A program made the translations under genes and the position numbers. A stretch of 64,000 bases of DNA, from positions 248,001-312,000 of the forward strand of contig NZ_NMUM01000023.1 in assembly GCF_002812805.1 (NCBI RefSeq). The letters run 5' to 3'. Under the pieces are notes generated by a model. The model did no database searches and was not told where the DNA came from. It saw only the letters and a list, made by a program, of their open reading frames with translations. This DNA is from Microbacterium lacus. GTDB lineage: Bacteria > Actinomycetota > Actinomycetes > Actinomycetales > Microbacteriaceae. Of this stretch, positions 8,939-17,146 are shown piece after piece (positions within the stretch are counted from its first letter, which is position 1; the number at the start of each line of letters is the position of its first letter).

Positions 8939-10495
8939 ATGGCTACCTTCGGCACCCTCTCCGATCGGCTTACCGATACGTTCCGCAACCTTCGCAAGAA
9001 GGGACAGCTGACTCCGGCGGATGTCGATGGCACAGTTCGCGAGATCCGGCGCGCCCTGCTCGAGGCTGATGTCGCGCTCGTGGTCGTCAAGGAGTTCACC
9101 GCGAAGGTCCGCGAGCGCGCGCTCGGCGACGAGGTCAACAAGGCGCTCAACCCGGCCCAGCAGGTCGTCCAGATCGTCAACGAAGAGCTCATCGCGATCC
9201 TCGGCGGCCAGCAGCGCCGTCTGCAGTTCGCCAAGACCGCGCCGACCGTCATCATGCTCGCGGGCCTGCAGGGTTCGGGTAAGACGACGTTCGCGGGCAA
9301 GCTCGCGAAGATGCTCGAGAAGGACGGCCACACGCCCCTCCTCGTTGCCGCCGACCTGCAGCGTCCGAACGCCGTCAACCAGCTCCAGGTCGTCGCCGGC
9401 CAGGCGGGCGCCGCGATCTACGCGCCCGAGCCGGGCAACGGCGTCGGCGACCCCGTGCGGGTTGCGCGTGACGGTGTCGAGACCGCGCGCCGCCAGCAGC
9501 ACGACGTCGTCATCATCGACACAGCCGGACGCCTCGGCGTCGACGCCGAGATGATGAAGCAGGCTGCCGACATCCGTCGCGGGACGAACCCGGACGAGGT
9601 CCTGTTCGTCATCGACGCGATGAGCGGTCAGGATGCCGTCAACACGGCCAAGGCCTTCCAGGAGGGCGTCGACTTCACCGGCGTCGTGCTGTCGAAGCTC
9701 GACGGCGACTCCCGCGGTGGCGCGGCACTGTCCGTCGCGTCCGTCACCGGCCGCCCGATCATCTTCGCGTCCACGGGCGAGGGCCTCGATGACCTCGAGG
9801 CGTTCCACCCCGACCGCATGGCCTCGCGCATCCTCGACCTCGGTGACATCCTCACCCTCATCGAGCAGGCGCAGGGCGCCTTCGACGAAGAGGAAGCCCG
9901 CAAGGTCGCCGAGAAGATCGCGACCGACAGCTTCACCCTCGAGGACTTCCTTCAGCAGATGCAGCAGCTGAAGAAGATGGGCTCGATGAAGAAGATGCTC
10001 GGGATGCTCCCGGGCATGGGCGGGATGAAGGATCAGCTCGAAAACTTCGACGAGCGCGAGATCGACCGCACCGAGGCCATCATTCGGTCGATGACGCCGG
10101 GCGAGCGCCGCAACCCCAAGGTTCTGAACGGCTCGCGGCGTCTGCGCATCGCGCGGGGATCCGGAATGACGGTGACCGACGTCAATCAGCTCGTGCAGCG
10201 TTTCGACCAGGCCGCCAAGATGATGAGGACTGTCGCCCGCGGAGGCACCCCCCAGATTCCCGGCATGGGTCCGATGCCGGGCGCGCGCCCCGGCGCTTCG
10301 TCGAAGCGCGGCAAGCAGGCGAAGGCCAAGGGTGGGTCGCGGTCGGGTAACCCGGCGAAGCGTGCGGCCGAGTCATCCGGAGTCGTCGCGAAGGCCCCCA
10401 CGGGTTCGGGCTTCGGCCTCGGCGCGGGCGCTGCGGCGAAGGAGCCGACCGAGGCGGACCTCGCCGAGATCCAGAAGCTCTTCGGCCGCGGCTGA
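8939..10495 (+). CDS. ffh: Signal recognition particle protein Ffh (SRP54)
   Basis: 518 aa. The N domain is followed by a GTPase domain with GLQGSGKTTFAGKLA near residue 108, DTAGRLGVD near 194 and SKLDGDSRGG near 251. A methionine-rich M domain (MQQLKKMGSMKKMLGMLPGM, from about residue 340) binds signal peptides and 4.5S RNA. The C-terminal 80 residues are a Gly/Ala/Lys/Pro-rich tail typical of actinobacterial Ffh. It partners with FtsY, encoded 4 kb upstream. It is single-gene, followed by a structured terminator-like region at 10514-10603. Confidence 0.97.
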   Translation: MATFGTLSDRLTDTFRNLRKKGQLTPADVDGTVREIRRALLEADVALVVVKEFTAKVRERALGDEVNKALNPAQQVVQIVNEELIAILGGQQRRLQFAKTAPTVIMLAGLQGSGKTTFAGKLAKMLEKDGHTPLLVAADLQRPNAVNQLQVVAGQAGAAIYAPEPGNGVGDPVRVARDGVETARRQQHDVVIIDTAGRLGVDAEMMKQAADIRRGTNPDEVLFVIDAMSGQDAVNTAKAFQEGVDFTGVVLSKLDGDSRGGAALSVASVTGRPIIFASTGEGLDDLEAFHPDRMASRILDLGDILTLIEQAQGAFDEEEARKVAEKIATDSFTLEDFLQQMQQLKKMGSMKKMLGMLPGMGGMKDQLENFDEREIDRTEAIIRSMTPGERRNPKVLNGSRRLRIARGSGMTVTDVNQLVQRFDQAAKMMRTVARGGTPQIPGMGPMPGARPGASSKRGKQAKAKGGSRSGNPAKRAAESSGVVAKAPTGSGFGLGAGAAAKEPTEADLAEIQKLFGRG

Positions 10496-10513
10496 GCGCT
10501 CGACCGCGCCGGT

Positions 10514-10603
10514 CTGTATCGCGAGATAAACGCCGAAACACCCATCGTGCGACGAAACACCCCATGTCGAGGGGTGTCTGGACGCAAACGGGGTGTTTCG
10601 GCG
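10514..10603. repeat. Nested inverted repeats after ffh
   Basis: Two forward copies of CGAAACACCC (within 10531-10543 and 10553-10563) face two reverse copies (GGGGTGT 10571-10577 and GGGTGTTTCGGCG 10591-10603). The outer 13-bp arms match perfectly. The element is headed by CTGTATCGCGAG (10514-10525). It sits between convergent ffh and the carboxylate-amine ligase gene and can act as a two-way terminator; a similar architecture occurs at 48659-48771. Confidence 0.75.
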
Positions 10604-10635
10604 GGCGGACCGTGGGCGTGAGCGGAGCGTGAACG

Positions 10636-11799
10636 TCAGGCGCCGAGCTTCGCGAGGTGCTCGCGCAAAGTGGGGCCGGCCCGGAATTCCCGGATGAGGT
10701 GTTTGACGACCTCACGTAGGTCTCCACCCGCGGCATCCGCCACCAGAACCTGGCGCGAGTAGCTCGCACCGCTCGCCAAGATCTCGCCCACGCCCGCGAA
10801 CTCGCGCGCGCAGTGCAGCTCTTCGGCAATCGTCTCGAGCCGCTCCATCGTCTCGCGGATGTGGTCGGCGACCGGCACCTGCGTGCCCTGGCGGTCGACG
10901 ATCACCCGCGCGTCGAGGCCGTACCGGGCGGCTCGCCACTTGTTCTCGCGGACGAACCACGGCTGGATGATCGTCAGGTCGCGGCCCGCGTCGAGCTCGC
11001 GCGAGAAGTGCTCGACGAGCGTCTGCACGAGGGCTGCCACCGCCGCGAGCTCGGGCAGCGTCGACATCCCGTCGCACGCACGCACTTCGATCGTGCCCCA
11101 CTTGGGTGCCGGACGGATGTCCCACCGCACCTCTGTCGCATCCTCCATGACGCCGGTGCCGACCATGTCCGCGAGGTACGACTCGTACTCCGCCCAGTCC
11201 GTCAGTGGCCAGGGGAGGCCCGCGGTCGGCAACTGCTGGAAGACGAGGGAGCGGTTGGACGCGTAGCCCGTGCGCTCGCCCGCCCAGAACGGGCTCGATG
11301 CCGAGAGCGCCTGCAGATGAGGCAGGTAGACGGCCAGGGCGTTGACGATCGGCAGCACCTTGTCCACATCGTCGACGCCGACGTGCACGTGGATGCCCCA
11401 GATCATCATGTTGCGTCCCCACCACTGGGTGCGCTCGATGAGCGTGTTGTACCGGGTCTTGTCGGTCACGCTCTGCTCGTACCACTGGGCGAACGGATGA
11501 CTGCCCGCACACAGCAACTCGACGCCGAGAGGATTCGTGATCTCGCGCACCGCCGCGATGGCGTCGGCGATGTCGTCGACGGCAGCTTCGACGGTGTCAC
11601 CGATACCGCTCGTCACCTCGACGGTGTTGGTGAGCAGCTCCTCGGTGACGGTGTATCGCTCATGTTTGGTGGCCTCGCCGACCGGCCCGGTGACCTCGCT
11701 GGCCCGACCGACGAGATCGCCGGAGTCGCCATCGGCGAGCATGATCTCCCACTCGAGTCCGACCGTCGACCGGCCGGAGGACGCGAAGGTCACAGTCAT
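10636..11799 (-). CDS. Carboxylate-amine ligase, glutamate-cysteine ligase type 2 (YbdK-like)
   Basis: 387 aa member of the GCS2 family. Recognisable elements are the opening STVGLEWEIML with the metal-binding glutamate, the WGRNMMIWGIHVHVGVDD core, the RWDIRPAPKWGTIEVRACD segment and a closing helical domain. Family members ligate an amino acid to the gamma-carboxylate of glutamate, typically giving gamma-glutamylcysteine. In actinobacteria, which use mycothiol and sometimes ergothioneine, the exact product is uncertain. ATG 11799 is chosen because the family sequence begins there; an upstream in-frame extension to 11868 has no homologous look. It is divergent from rpsP. EgtA is an alternative identity, but no other ergothioneine gene is nearby. 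Confidence 0.85.
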   Translation of the reverse strand: MTVTFASSGRSTVGLEWEIMLADGDSGDLVGRASEVTGPVGEATKHERYTVTEELLTNTVEVTSGIGDTVEAAVDDIADAIAAVREITNPLGVELLCAGSHPFAQWYEQSVTDKTRYNTLIERTQWWGRNMMIWGIHVHVGVDDVDKVLPIVNALAVYLPHLQALSASSPFWAGERTGYASNRSLVFQQLPTAGLPWPLTDWAEYESYLADMVGTGVMEDATEVRWDIRPAPKWGTIEVRACDGMSTLPELAAVAALVQTLVEHFSRELDAGRDLTIIQPWFVRENKWRAARYGLDARVIVDRQGTQVPVADHIRETMERLETIAEELHCAREFAGVGEILASGASYSRQVLVADAAGGDLREVVKHLIREFRAGPTLREHLAKLGA

Positions 11800-11872
11800 G
11801 CGCTCAGTCTGGCACGCAGGATGGATAGCGCCCATGACATCCGGATGGTTCGCGACGCACCCCGTCATCTGG

Positions 11873-11878
11873 CAGAAT
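11873..11878 (+). promoter_or_regulatory. Possible rpsP operon promoter
   Basis: CAGAAT in the context TGGCAGAATGG resembles a -10 box and recurs upstream of rplS at 29607-29612 as TGGCAGAATAGG. It would give rpsP a leader of about 125 bases. Confidence 0.35.
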
Positions 11879-12005
11879 GGTGGGTCGGGTGGGCGCTCGA
11901 CCCTCTATCCAGCGCCCGGTCCCTTTCATTTGAGCTTCCGCCGGGTGTGCACCCCACTCTCCAGGCGATCGGTTCGTCTTTCCGTAATTCACATTCAGGA
12001 GAATC

Positions 12006-12431
12006 GTGGCTGTCAAAATTCGTCTCAAGCGCATGGGCAAGATCCGCGCGCCGTACTACCGCATCGTTGTCGCCGACTCGCGCACCAAGCGCGACGGCCG
12101 TGTCATCGAAGAGATCGGCAAGTACCACCCGACCGAGGAGCCCTCGTTCATCGAGGTCGACTCCGACCGCGCGCAGTACTGGCTCGGCGTCGGTGCCCAG
12201 CCGACCGAGCAGGTCGCCGCGCTGCTGAAGCTGACGGGCGACTGGGGCAAGTTCAAGGGTGACAAGGACGCGGTTTCGACCGTGCGTGTCGCCGAGCCCA
12301 AGAAGCCGTTCGAGGCGGATGCCGCCAAGAAGGCCGTTCTCGTGCCGAAGGCCGAGAAGAAGGCTCCGAAGGCGGACGAGTCGGCCGAGGCCGACGCCCC
12401 CGCAGACGCCGACGCGAACGCAGCTGAGTAG
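12006..12431 (+). CDS. rpsP: 30S ribosomal protein S16
   Basis: 141 aa. The first 80 or so residues are standard S16 ([25 protein letters not shown] ... [19 protein letters not shown], shown in parts). A 60-residue Ala/Lys/Glu/Asp-rich C-terminal extension follows, as in many actinobacterial S16 proteins. S16 assembles early on 16S rRNA in the 30S body. GTG 12006 is preceded by CAGGAGAAT. It is first gene of rpsP-khpA-rimM; KhpA starts five bases downstream. The usual downstream neighbours trmD and rplS are displaced by the nitrate assimilation genes. Confidence 0.97.
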   Translation: MAVKIRLKRMGKIRAPYYRIVVADSRTKRDGRVIEEIGKYHPTEEPSFIEVDSDRAQYWLGVGAQPTEQVAALLKLTGDWGKFKGDKDAVSTVRVAEPKKPFEADAAKKAVLVPKAEKKAPKADESAEADAPADADANAAE

Positions 12432-12435
12432 TCCG

Positions 12436-12666
12436 TTGCTTTCCGCCGCACTCGAACACCTGGTGAAGGGCATCGTCGATCACCCCGACGAGGTCCGGAT
12501 CACGTCCGCAACCTCCCCTCGCGGGGAGGTCCTCGAGGTGCGCGTGCACCCCGACGATCGCGGGCGGGTGATCGGGCGCGGCGGACGCAACGCCAAGGCC
12601 CTGCGCACCCTCATCGGCGCTCTCGCGGGAAGCCGACGCGTTCGCGTTGATGTCGCGGACGACTGA
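12436..12666 (+). CDS. khpA: KH-domain RNA-binding protein KhpA
   Basis: 76 aa. A single KH domain is visible: EHLVKGIVDHPDEVRI, then the GRVIGRGGRNAKALR loop (the GxxG RNA-binding motif). KhpA binds RNA, usually as a heterodimer with KhpB. The start is the TTG at 12436, because the family begins M-L-x-x-ALEHLVKG; no ATG or GTG fits. It lies between rpsP and rimM, its conserved position in actinobacteria, with five bases to rpsP and essentially no gap to rimM. Confidence 0.93.
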   Translation: MLSAALEHLVKGIVDHPDEVRITSATSPRGEVLEVRVHPDDRGRVIGRGGRNAKALRTLIGALAGSRRVRVDVADD

Positions 12667-12667
12667 C

Positions 12668-13318
12668 GTGGCCGAGAAGGCCACGCCGCCCGAGGGCGCG
12701 AAGACGCAACTCCGAGTCGGACGCCTGGTCAAGGCGCACGGCTTGAAGGGTGCGCTCAAGCTCGAGCTGTACACCGACGACCCCGCGGGCCGTTTCGCTC
12801 CGGGTTCGACGTTCACCCTGCAGGTGCCGGAGTCATCCGCCTGGCACCGAAAGACACTGACGGTCCGCGAGTTCCGCTGGATGAACACGCACCCCGTCGC
12901 CTTCTTCGAGGGCGTCGACGATCGTGATGCCGCGGAAGGTCTGGTCAAGGCGATTCTCTGGATCGACGCGGATGCCACGGCCCAGCCGACCGAAGAAGAC
13001 GCCTGGTACGACCACCAGCTGGTGGGCCTCGATGTCGTCCGTGATGGAGTGAGCATCGGCACGATCGTGCGCGTGGATCACATGCCCGCGCAGGACCTGC
13101 TGATCATCAAGGCGGGCGAGAACGAGGTCATGGTGCCGTTCGTCGCCGCGATCGTCCCCGAGGTGGACATCGCCGCGGGCCGTGCGACCGTCACGCCACC
13201 CCCGGGGCTATTCGAAGAGATCGCAGACGACAGCTCCGAAGAAGGCGCTCCCGAAGCTGGCGCTGAGGAGCCCGAGGCACCCGAGGCGTCCGCAGGCAGC
13301 GCCGACGTCCAGAAGTAA
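12668..13318 (+). CDS. rimM: Ribosome maturation factor RimM
   Basis: 216 aa. The N-terminal RimM barrel (LRVGRLVKAHGLKGALKLELYTD) is followed by a PRC-barrel domain (YDHQLVGLDVV ... VPFVAAIVPEVD). RimM helps 16S processing and S19 binding in the 30S head. A 40-residue acidic C-terminal tail rich in Glu/Ala/Ser is extra. GTG 12668 follows the khpA stop by one base; ATG 12650, which would overlap khpA by 17 bases, is the alternative. In most bacteria trmD follows directly, but here it is 5.4 kb away. Confidence 0.93.
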   Translation: MAEKATPPEGAKTQLRVGRLVKAHGLKGALKLELYTDDPAGRFAPGSTFTLQVPESSAWHRKTLTVREFRWMNTHPVAFFEGVDDRDAAEGLVKAILWIDADATAQPTEEDAWYDHQLVGLDVVRDGVSIGTIVRVDHMPAQDLLIIKAGENEVMVPFVAAIVPEVDIAAGRATVTPPPGLFEEIADDSSEEGAPEAGAEEPEAPEASAGSADVQK

Positions 13319-13356
13319 CCGGCCAGCCGCACGTCTTCGAGCGCGCGAGTGACCGG

Positions 13357-15540
13357 TCAGTCTGAGATAGCCACGGTCGCTTCTCGTTCGAGGGTGACGA
13401 CCGCCGTTTTGAACTCCGGCATCTTCGACAGCGGATCGACGGCGTCGCTGGTGAGCAGGTTCGCACTCTCGCCGTCGGCGTAGTGGAACGGCAGGAAGAC
13501 CGTGTCAGGCCGGATGTCGATGCTCGTCGCAACGGTCGCCGCGACGGAGCCGCGGTGGTTCGAGACGCGCACCCGTGCACCGTCCGTCATTCCGCGGTCT
13601 CGAGCCGTGACGGGGTGGATCTGCACGACCAGGCCGGGGTGCGCATCCCGGAGTTCGGGCACCCGGCGGGTCTGGGTGCCGCTCTGATAGTGCTCGAGCA
13701 GCCGCCCGGTCACGAGCGTCAGCTGATCGCCCGTGGCCGCTTCGAGCACCGGTCGAGGGCGCACGGCGACGAGCTGTGCGCGTCCGTCATCCGTCGCGAA
13801 GCGGTCCGCGAAGAGCCGAGGGGTTCCGTGTGACCCGATCGGATAAGGCCAGTGAGCGCCGACTTCCGACCCCTCCAGCGCGTCCAGCATCCCGTGGCTG
13901 AGTCCCGAATAGTCGGCCAGGCCGCCGGCCGAGGCGCGTGCCAGCTCGTCGAACACGACGGCGGGGTCGGTGCTCCACACTCCGGGCGCCGCAAGGCGTC
14001 GTGCCAGTTCCGACATGATCCAGAGTTCGCTGCGTGACCCGTCGGGAGCATCGACCGCGCGTCGGCGGCGCAGGATGCGCCCCTCGAGGTTCGTCATCGT
14101 GCCCTCCTCTTCTGCCCACTGCAGCACGGGGAGGACGAGGTCGGCGACACGAGCGGTCTCGGAGAGGAAGAAGTCGCTGACCACCAGCAGGTCGAGCCGC
14201 CCGAGCGCCTGCCGCACGCTCCCGACGTTGGGCGCCGAGACGACGACGTTCGAGCCGTGGACGAGCAGTGCACGAATGCCGCCCTGCGTACCCGCCGACT
14301 GGAGCAGTTCGACGGCGGGTAGTCCTGGCCCGGGCAGATCGTCGGGCGATACGCCCCATACCGCAGCGACGTGTTCGCGCGCGGCGGGATCGGTGATCTT
14401 GCGGTACCCCGGCAGCTGATCGGCCTTTTGCCCGTGTTCGCGGCCGCCCTGGCCGTTGCCCTGCCCGGTGAGCGTTCCATATCCCCGACCGGGCACGCCC
14501 GGAAGGCCGAGGAGCAGGGCGAGGTTGATGGCCGCAGTCGCGGTATCTGTGCCGTCGACGTGCTGTTCGACACCGCGTCCGGTCAGGATGTACGTCGACC
14601 GCCCGGCCGCGAGTCGTCGCGCCAGATGACGGAGGACGGATGCCGGCACGCCCGTCGTCTGCTGCACGCGCTCGGGCCACCACGGCGCAAGGCTCCGCCG
14701 CAACCCTGCGATGTCCGAGCAGCGCTCGCTCAGGTACGTCTCGTCGTGCAGGTGCTCGTCCAACACGACGTGAGCGAGTCCGAGCAGGAGGACGAGGTCG
14801 GTGCCGGGTACGGGCTGGATGTGCAGGCCGGCGCCGTCGTCGGTCAGGCGCGCGGTTGTGCTGCGGCGCGGGTCGACGACGATCAAACCGCCGGCGGCTC
14901 GGGCGCCCTGCAGATGCGACATCAGCGGCGGCATGGTGTCGCCGACGTTCGACCCGAGCAGGAGAACGGTGTCGGCAGCGTCCAGATCGGTGAGCGGAAA
15001 CGGCAGGCCACGATCGATCCCGAACGCACGATTCGCTGCCGCCGCGGCCGACGACATACAGAAGCGCCCGTTGTAGTCGATGCGCGACGTCCGGAGCGCG
15101 ATGCGGGCGAACTTGCCGAGCTGGTACGCCTTCTCGTTCGTGAGGCCGCCGCCCCCGAACACACCGATCGCGTCGGCGCCGTGTTCGTTCCGAATACGGG
15201 TGAGCTCGTGCGCGAGCTGGTCGAGCGCGTCATCCCACGAGATCGGATGCAGCTCGCCATCCGTTCCCCGGCGGAGCGGGGAGGTGAGCCGTCCGGGCAC
15301 GGTGAGCAGCTCGGCGGACGTCCAGCCCTTTTTGCACAGACCGCCGCGGTTGGTCGGGAAGTCCCGTCCCGATACGGTCACTGGGCTGCCGGGGTCGCCG
15401 CCGACAGGCCCGTCCAGCCGCATGGCGCACTGCAGGGCGCAGTACGGGCAGTGCGTGTCGGTGCCGTGCGATTCGTGCGTGTCGGTGCCGTGCGGTTCGT
15501 GCGAGGCGTCGCCCGACGTGGCCGCCGACGCAGCGCTCAC
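13357..15540 (-). CDS. nasA: Assimilatory nitrate reductase, molybdopterin catalytic subunit
   Basis: 727 aa molybdopterin oxidoreductase that reduces nitrate to nitrite in the cytoplasm. An N-terminal [4Fe-4S] motif is formed by C31, C34, C38 and C69 (CPYCALQC ... GLCKKG). The Mo-bis-MGD domains follow, with FGGGGLTNEKAYQLGKFAR, DYNGRFCMSSAAAA and a C-terminal dinucleotide-binding domain (LTLVTGRLLEHYQSGTQTRR). GTG 15540 overlaps the nasB-like stop by four bases. It has no signal peptide, and the close transporter and reductase genes argue for assimilation. A His-rich 24-bp tandem duplication lies before the cluster motif. It is the last gene of narK-nasB-nasA. Molybdenum cofactor genes are not in the window. 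Confidence 0.93.
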   Translation of the reverse strand: MSAASAATSGDASHEPHGTDTHESHGTDTHCPYCALQCAMRLDGPVGGDPGSPVTVSGRDFPTNRGGLCKKGWTSAELLTVPGRLTSPLRRGTDGELHPISWDDALDQLAHELTRIRNEHGADAIGVFGGGGLTNEKAYQLGKFARIALRTSRIDYNGRFCMSSAAAAANRAFGIDRGLPFPLTDLDAADTVLLLGSNVGDTMPPLMSHLQGARAAGGLIVVDPRRSTTARLTDDGAGLHIQPVPGTDLVLLLGLAHVVLDEHLHDETYLSERCSDIAGLRRSLAPWWPERVQQTTGVPASVLRHLARRLAAGRSTYILTGRGVEQHVDGTDTATAAINLALLLGLPGVPGRGYGTLTGQGNGQGGREHGQKADQLPGYRKITDPAAREHVAAVWGVSPDDLPGPGLPAVELLQSAGTQGGIRALLVHGSNVVVSAPNVGSVRQALGRLDLLVVSDFFLSETARVADLVLPVLQWAEEEGTMTNLEGRILRRRRAVDAPDGSRSELWIMSELARRLAAPGVWSTDPAVVFDELARASAGGLADYSGLSHGMLDALEGSEVGAHWPYPIGSHGTPRLFADRFATDDGRAQLVAVRPRPVLEAATGDQLTLVTGRLLEHYQSGTQTRRVPELRDAHPGLVVQIHPVTARDRGMTDGARVRVSNHRGSVAATVATSIDIRPDTVFLPFHYADGESANLLTSDAVDPLSKMPEFKTAVVTLEREATVAISD
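15451..15498. repeat. Two tandem 24-bp units inside nasA
   Basis: Units 15451-15474 and 15475-15498 differ at one base. They encode two copies of an 8-residue repeat, HE(P/S)HGTDT, immediately before the first cluster cysteine, giving a His-rich N-terminal tail. Confidence 0.85.
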
Positions 15541-17141
15541 GCGGGCGCCGTTTCGAGCGATCCGGATGCCTCGATCATGTCGGCGATGCGTGACCGGCAG
15601 CTGCCGCAACCGGTGCCGGCGCGCGTGCACCGACCGACTTCGGCGACGCTTGAGCACCCGTCGAGGATGGCCGCCTCGATTACGCCGGCCGATACCGCGT
15701 TGCAGACGCACACCGTCGCCTCGGGTCCGGCGATCGAGCGCGTCGCCTCGCCCGCGGAATCGAGGCGCAGCAGGAGTGAGCGGTCGGAGGGCAGTTCCGC
15801 TCGCCGTGCGTAGAGGACTCCCAGCTCCGCGGCCGTTCGCGGCATCCCGACGCTGACGAAACCGGTCAGGACGCCGTCTCGCGTGACCATCTTCGTGTAG
15901 GCGCCGTGCTCTTCGTCGGCCCAGACGGCCACGCCGGGCGCCACTTCGCCCCTGGGTGCGGGGGTGAACGGTTCGGGAGCGATCTCGCCCGCGGAGACGA
16001 GCTCGACGCCCTCGCTCTTGAGCACCACCATCGCCGGGAGCTCGTCATCGAATGGCGCCGCGAGCGCTCCGTCGACATCCGAGACGAACGCTCGCGCCAA
16101 CCATTCCGCTTGACGCCAACCGGGCCCGATCAGCCCGCTCGGGCCACCGGGAACCCTCTTGTCGTGCAGGTGCGTGGCCGGATCCGCGATGTGCGCGCAG
16201 TCTCCGATCGCGTAGACATTCGGATCGCTCCACGAGCGCAGTCCGTGATCCACCAGAATCCCGGCGTCCGCGCGAAGGCCCGCCTCCGTCGCAAGGTCCG
16301 TGCGAGCTTCGACGCCGCACGAGAGCACGAGCACATCGGCTTCGATGCTCCTGCCGTCCGAGCTGACGAGCGCGTGAAACCGTCGCACCCCGTCCGCGTC
16401 GACACGCGTGACGATCGCCTCTGCCCGTGTGTGCGGAACGACCTGGACGCCGGCCGCGGCGAGTGAAGCGCTCAGGACCCAGGCCGCGCCGCGGTCGAGC
16501 TGGCGCGGCATGGGCGCGGGGCCGAAATGCGCGAGGGTCGGCACCGCCGCCGCGCCCGCGAGCATCAGGGCGAGTTCGATCCCGAGTACACCGGCACCGA
16601 GCACGACGACGCGTCCGCCCGCCGCAACGACCGCTCGCAGTGCATTGGCGTCATCGAGGTCGCGGAGAACCTGTACCCCCGCCGTGAGAGCGCCGCCCCC
16701 GTCCAGAACCGAGGAGTGGGCAGTGTCGCCGGCAGCGTCGGTTGGCGTTTGACAGGGGACCCGCTCGAGTCCGTCGAGGTGCGGCACGCGGGCACGAGCC
16801 CCCGTCGCCAGCACCACGCGGTCGTAGGGCAGTCGGGTCCCATCGCCCAGCTCCACGATCCGAACGGACCGGTCGATTCGATGGGCGTGCACGTTCGCGT
16901 GGATGAGCACGCCCGCTGCGGTCAGCGCGTCGATGTCGAGGAGATCGAGATCGTCTCGGTCGGCGCGTCCCACCGCGAACTCCGCGATCCGAACCCGGTT
17001 GTAGGGCGCCCCCGGCTCCGCGCCGACGACGGTCAGCTCGATTGCGCCCGACGCGACGGCGGGCACGATCTCTTCGGCGAAGCGGGCTCCGACCGGACCG
17101 AAACCGATCAGGACGACCCGCAGCGGGACGATGGGGGACAC
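15537..17141 (-). CDS. nasB: FAD/NAD(P)-dependent reductase with [2Fe-2S] BFD domain, nitrate reductase electron-transfer subunit
   Basis: 534 aa. The N-terminal pyridine-nucleotide disulfide oxidoreductase fold has an FAD-binding start (VVLIGFGPVGARFAEE), an NAD site (VVVLGAGVLGIELALMLAG) and YAIGDCAH. The C-terminal 50 residues are a BFD-like [2Fe-2S] domain, CVCNAVSAGVIEAA ... CTRAGTGCGSC. The layout equals the first half of NirB but lacks the siroheme domains. By position between narK and nasA it most likely passes electrons from NAD(P)H to NasA, as NasB does in Bacillus. GTG 17141 lies five bases past the narK stop. The symbol is by analogy. Confidence 0.88.
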   Translation of the reverse strand: MSPIVPLRVVLIGFGPVGARFAEEIVPAVASGAIELTVVGAEPGAPYNRVRIAEFAVGRADRDDLDLLDIDALTAAGVLIHANVHAHRIDRSVRIVELGDGTRLPYDRVVLATGARARVPHLDGLERVPCQTPTDAAGDTAHSSVLDGGGALTAGVQVLRDLDDANALRAVVAAGGRVVVLGAGVLGIELALMLAGAAAVPTLAHFGPAPMPRQLDRGAAWVLSASLAAAGVQVVPHTRAEAIVTRVDADGVRRFHALVSSDGRSIEADVLVLSCGVEARTDLATEAGLRADAGILVDHGLRSWSDPNVYAIGDCAHIADPATHLHDKRVPGGPSGLIGPGWRQAEWLARAFVSDVDGALAAPFDDELPAMVVLKSEGVELVSAGEIAPEPFTPAPRGEVAPGVAVWADEEHGAYTKMVTRDGVLTGFVSVGMPRTAAELGVLYARRAELPSDRSLLLRLDSAGEATRSIAGPEATVCVCNAVSAGVIEAAILDGCSSVAEVGRCTRAGTGCGSCRSRIADMIEASGSLETAPA

Positions 17142-17146
17142 GCGGG

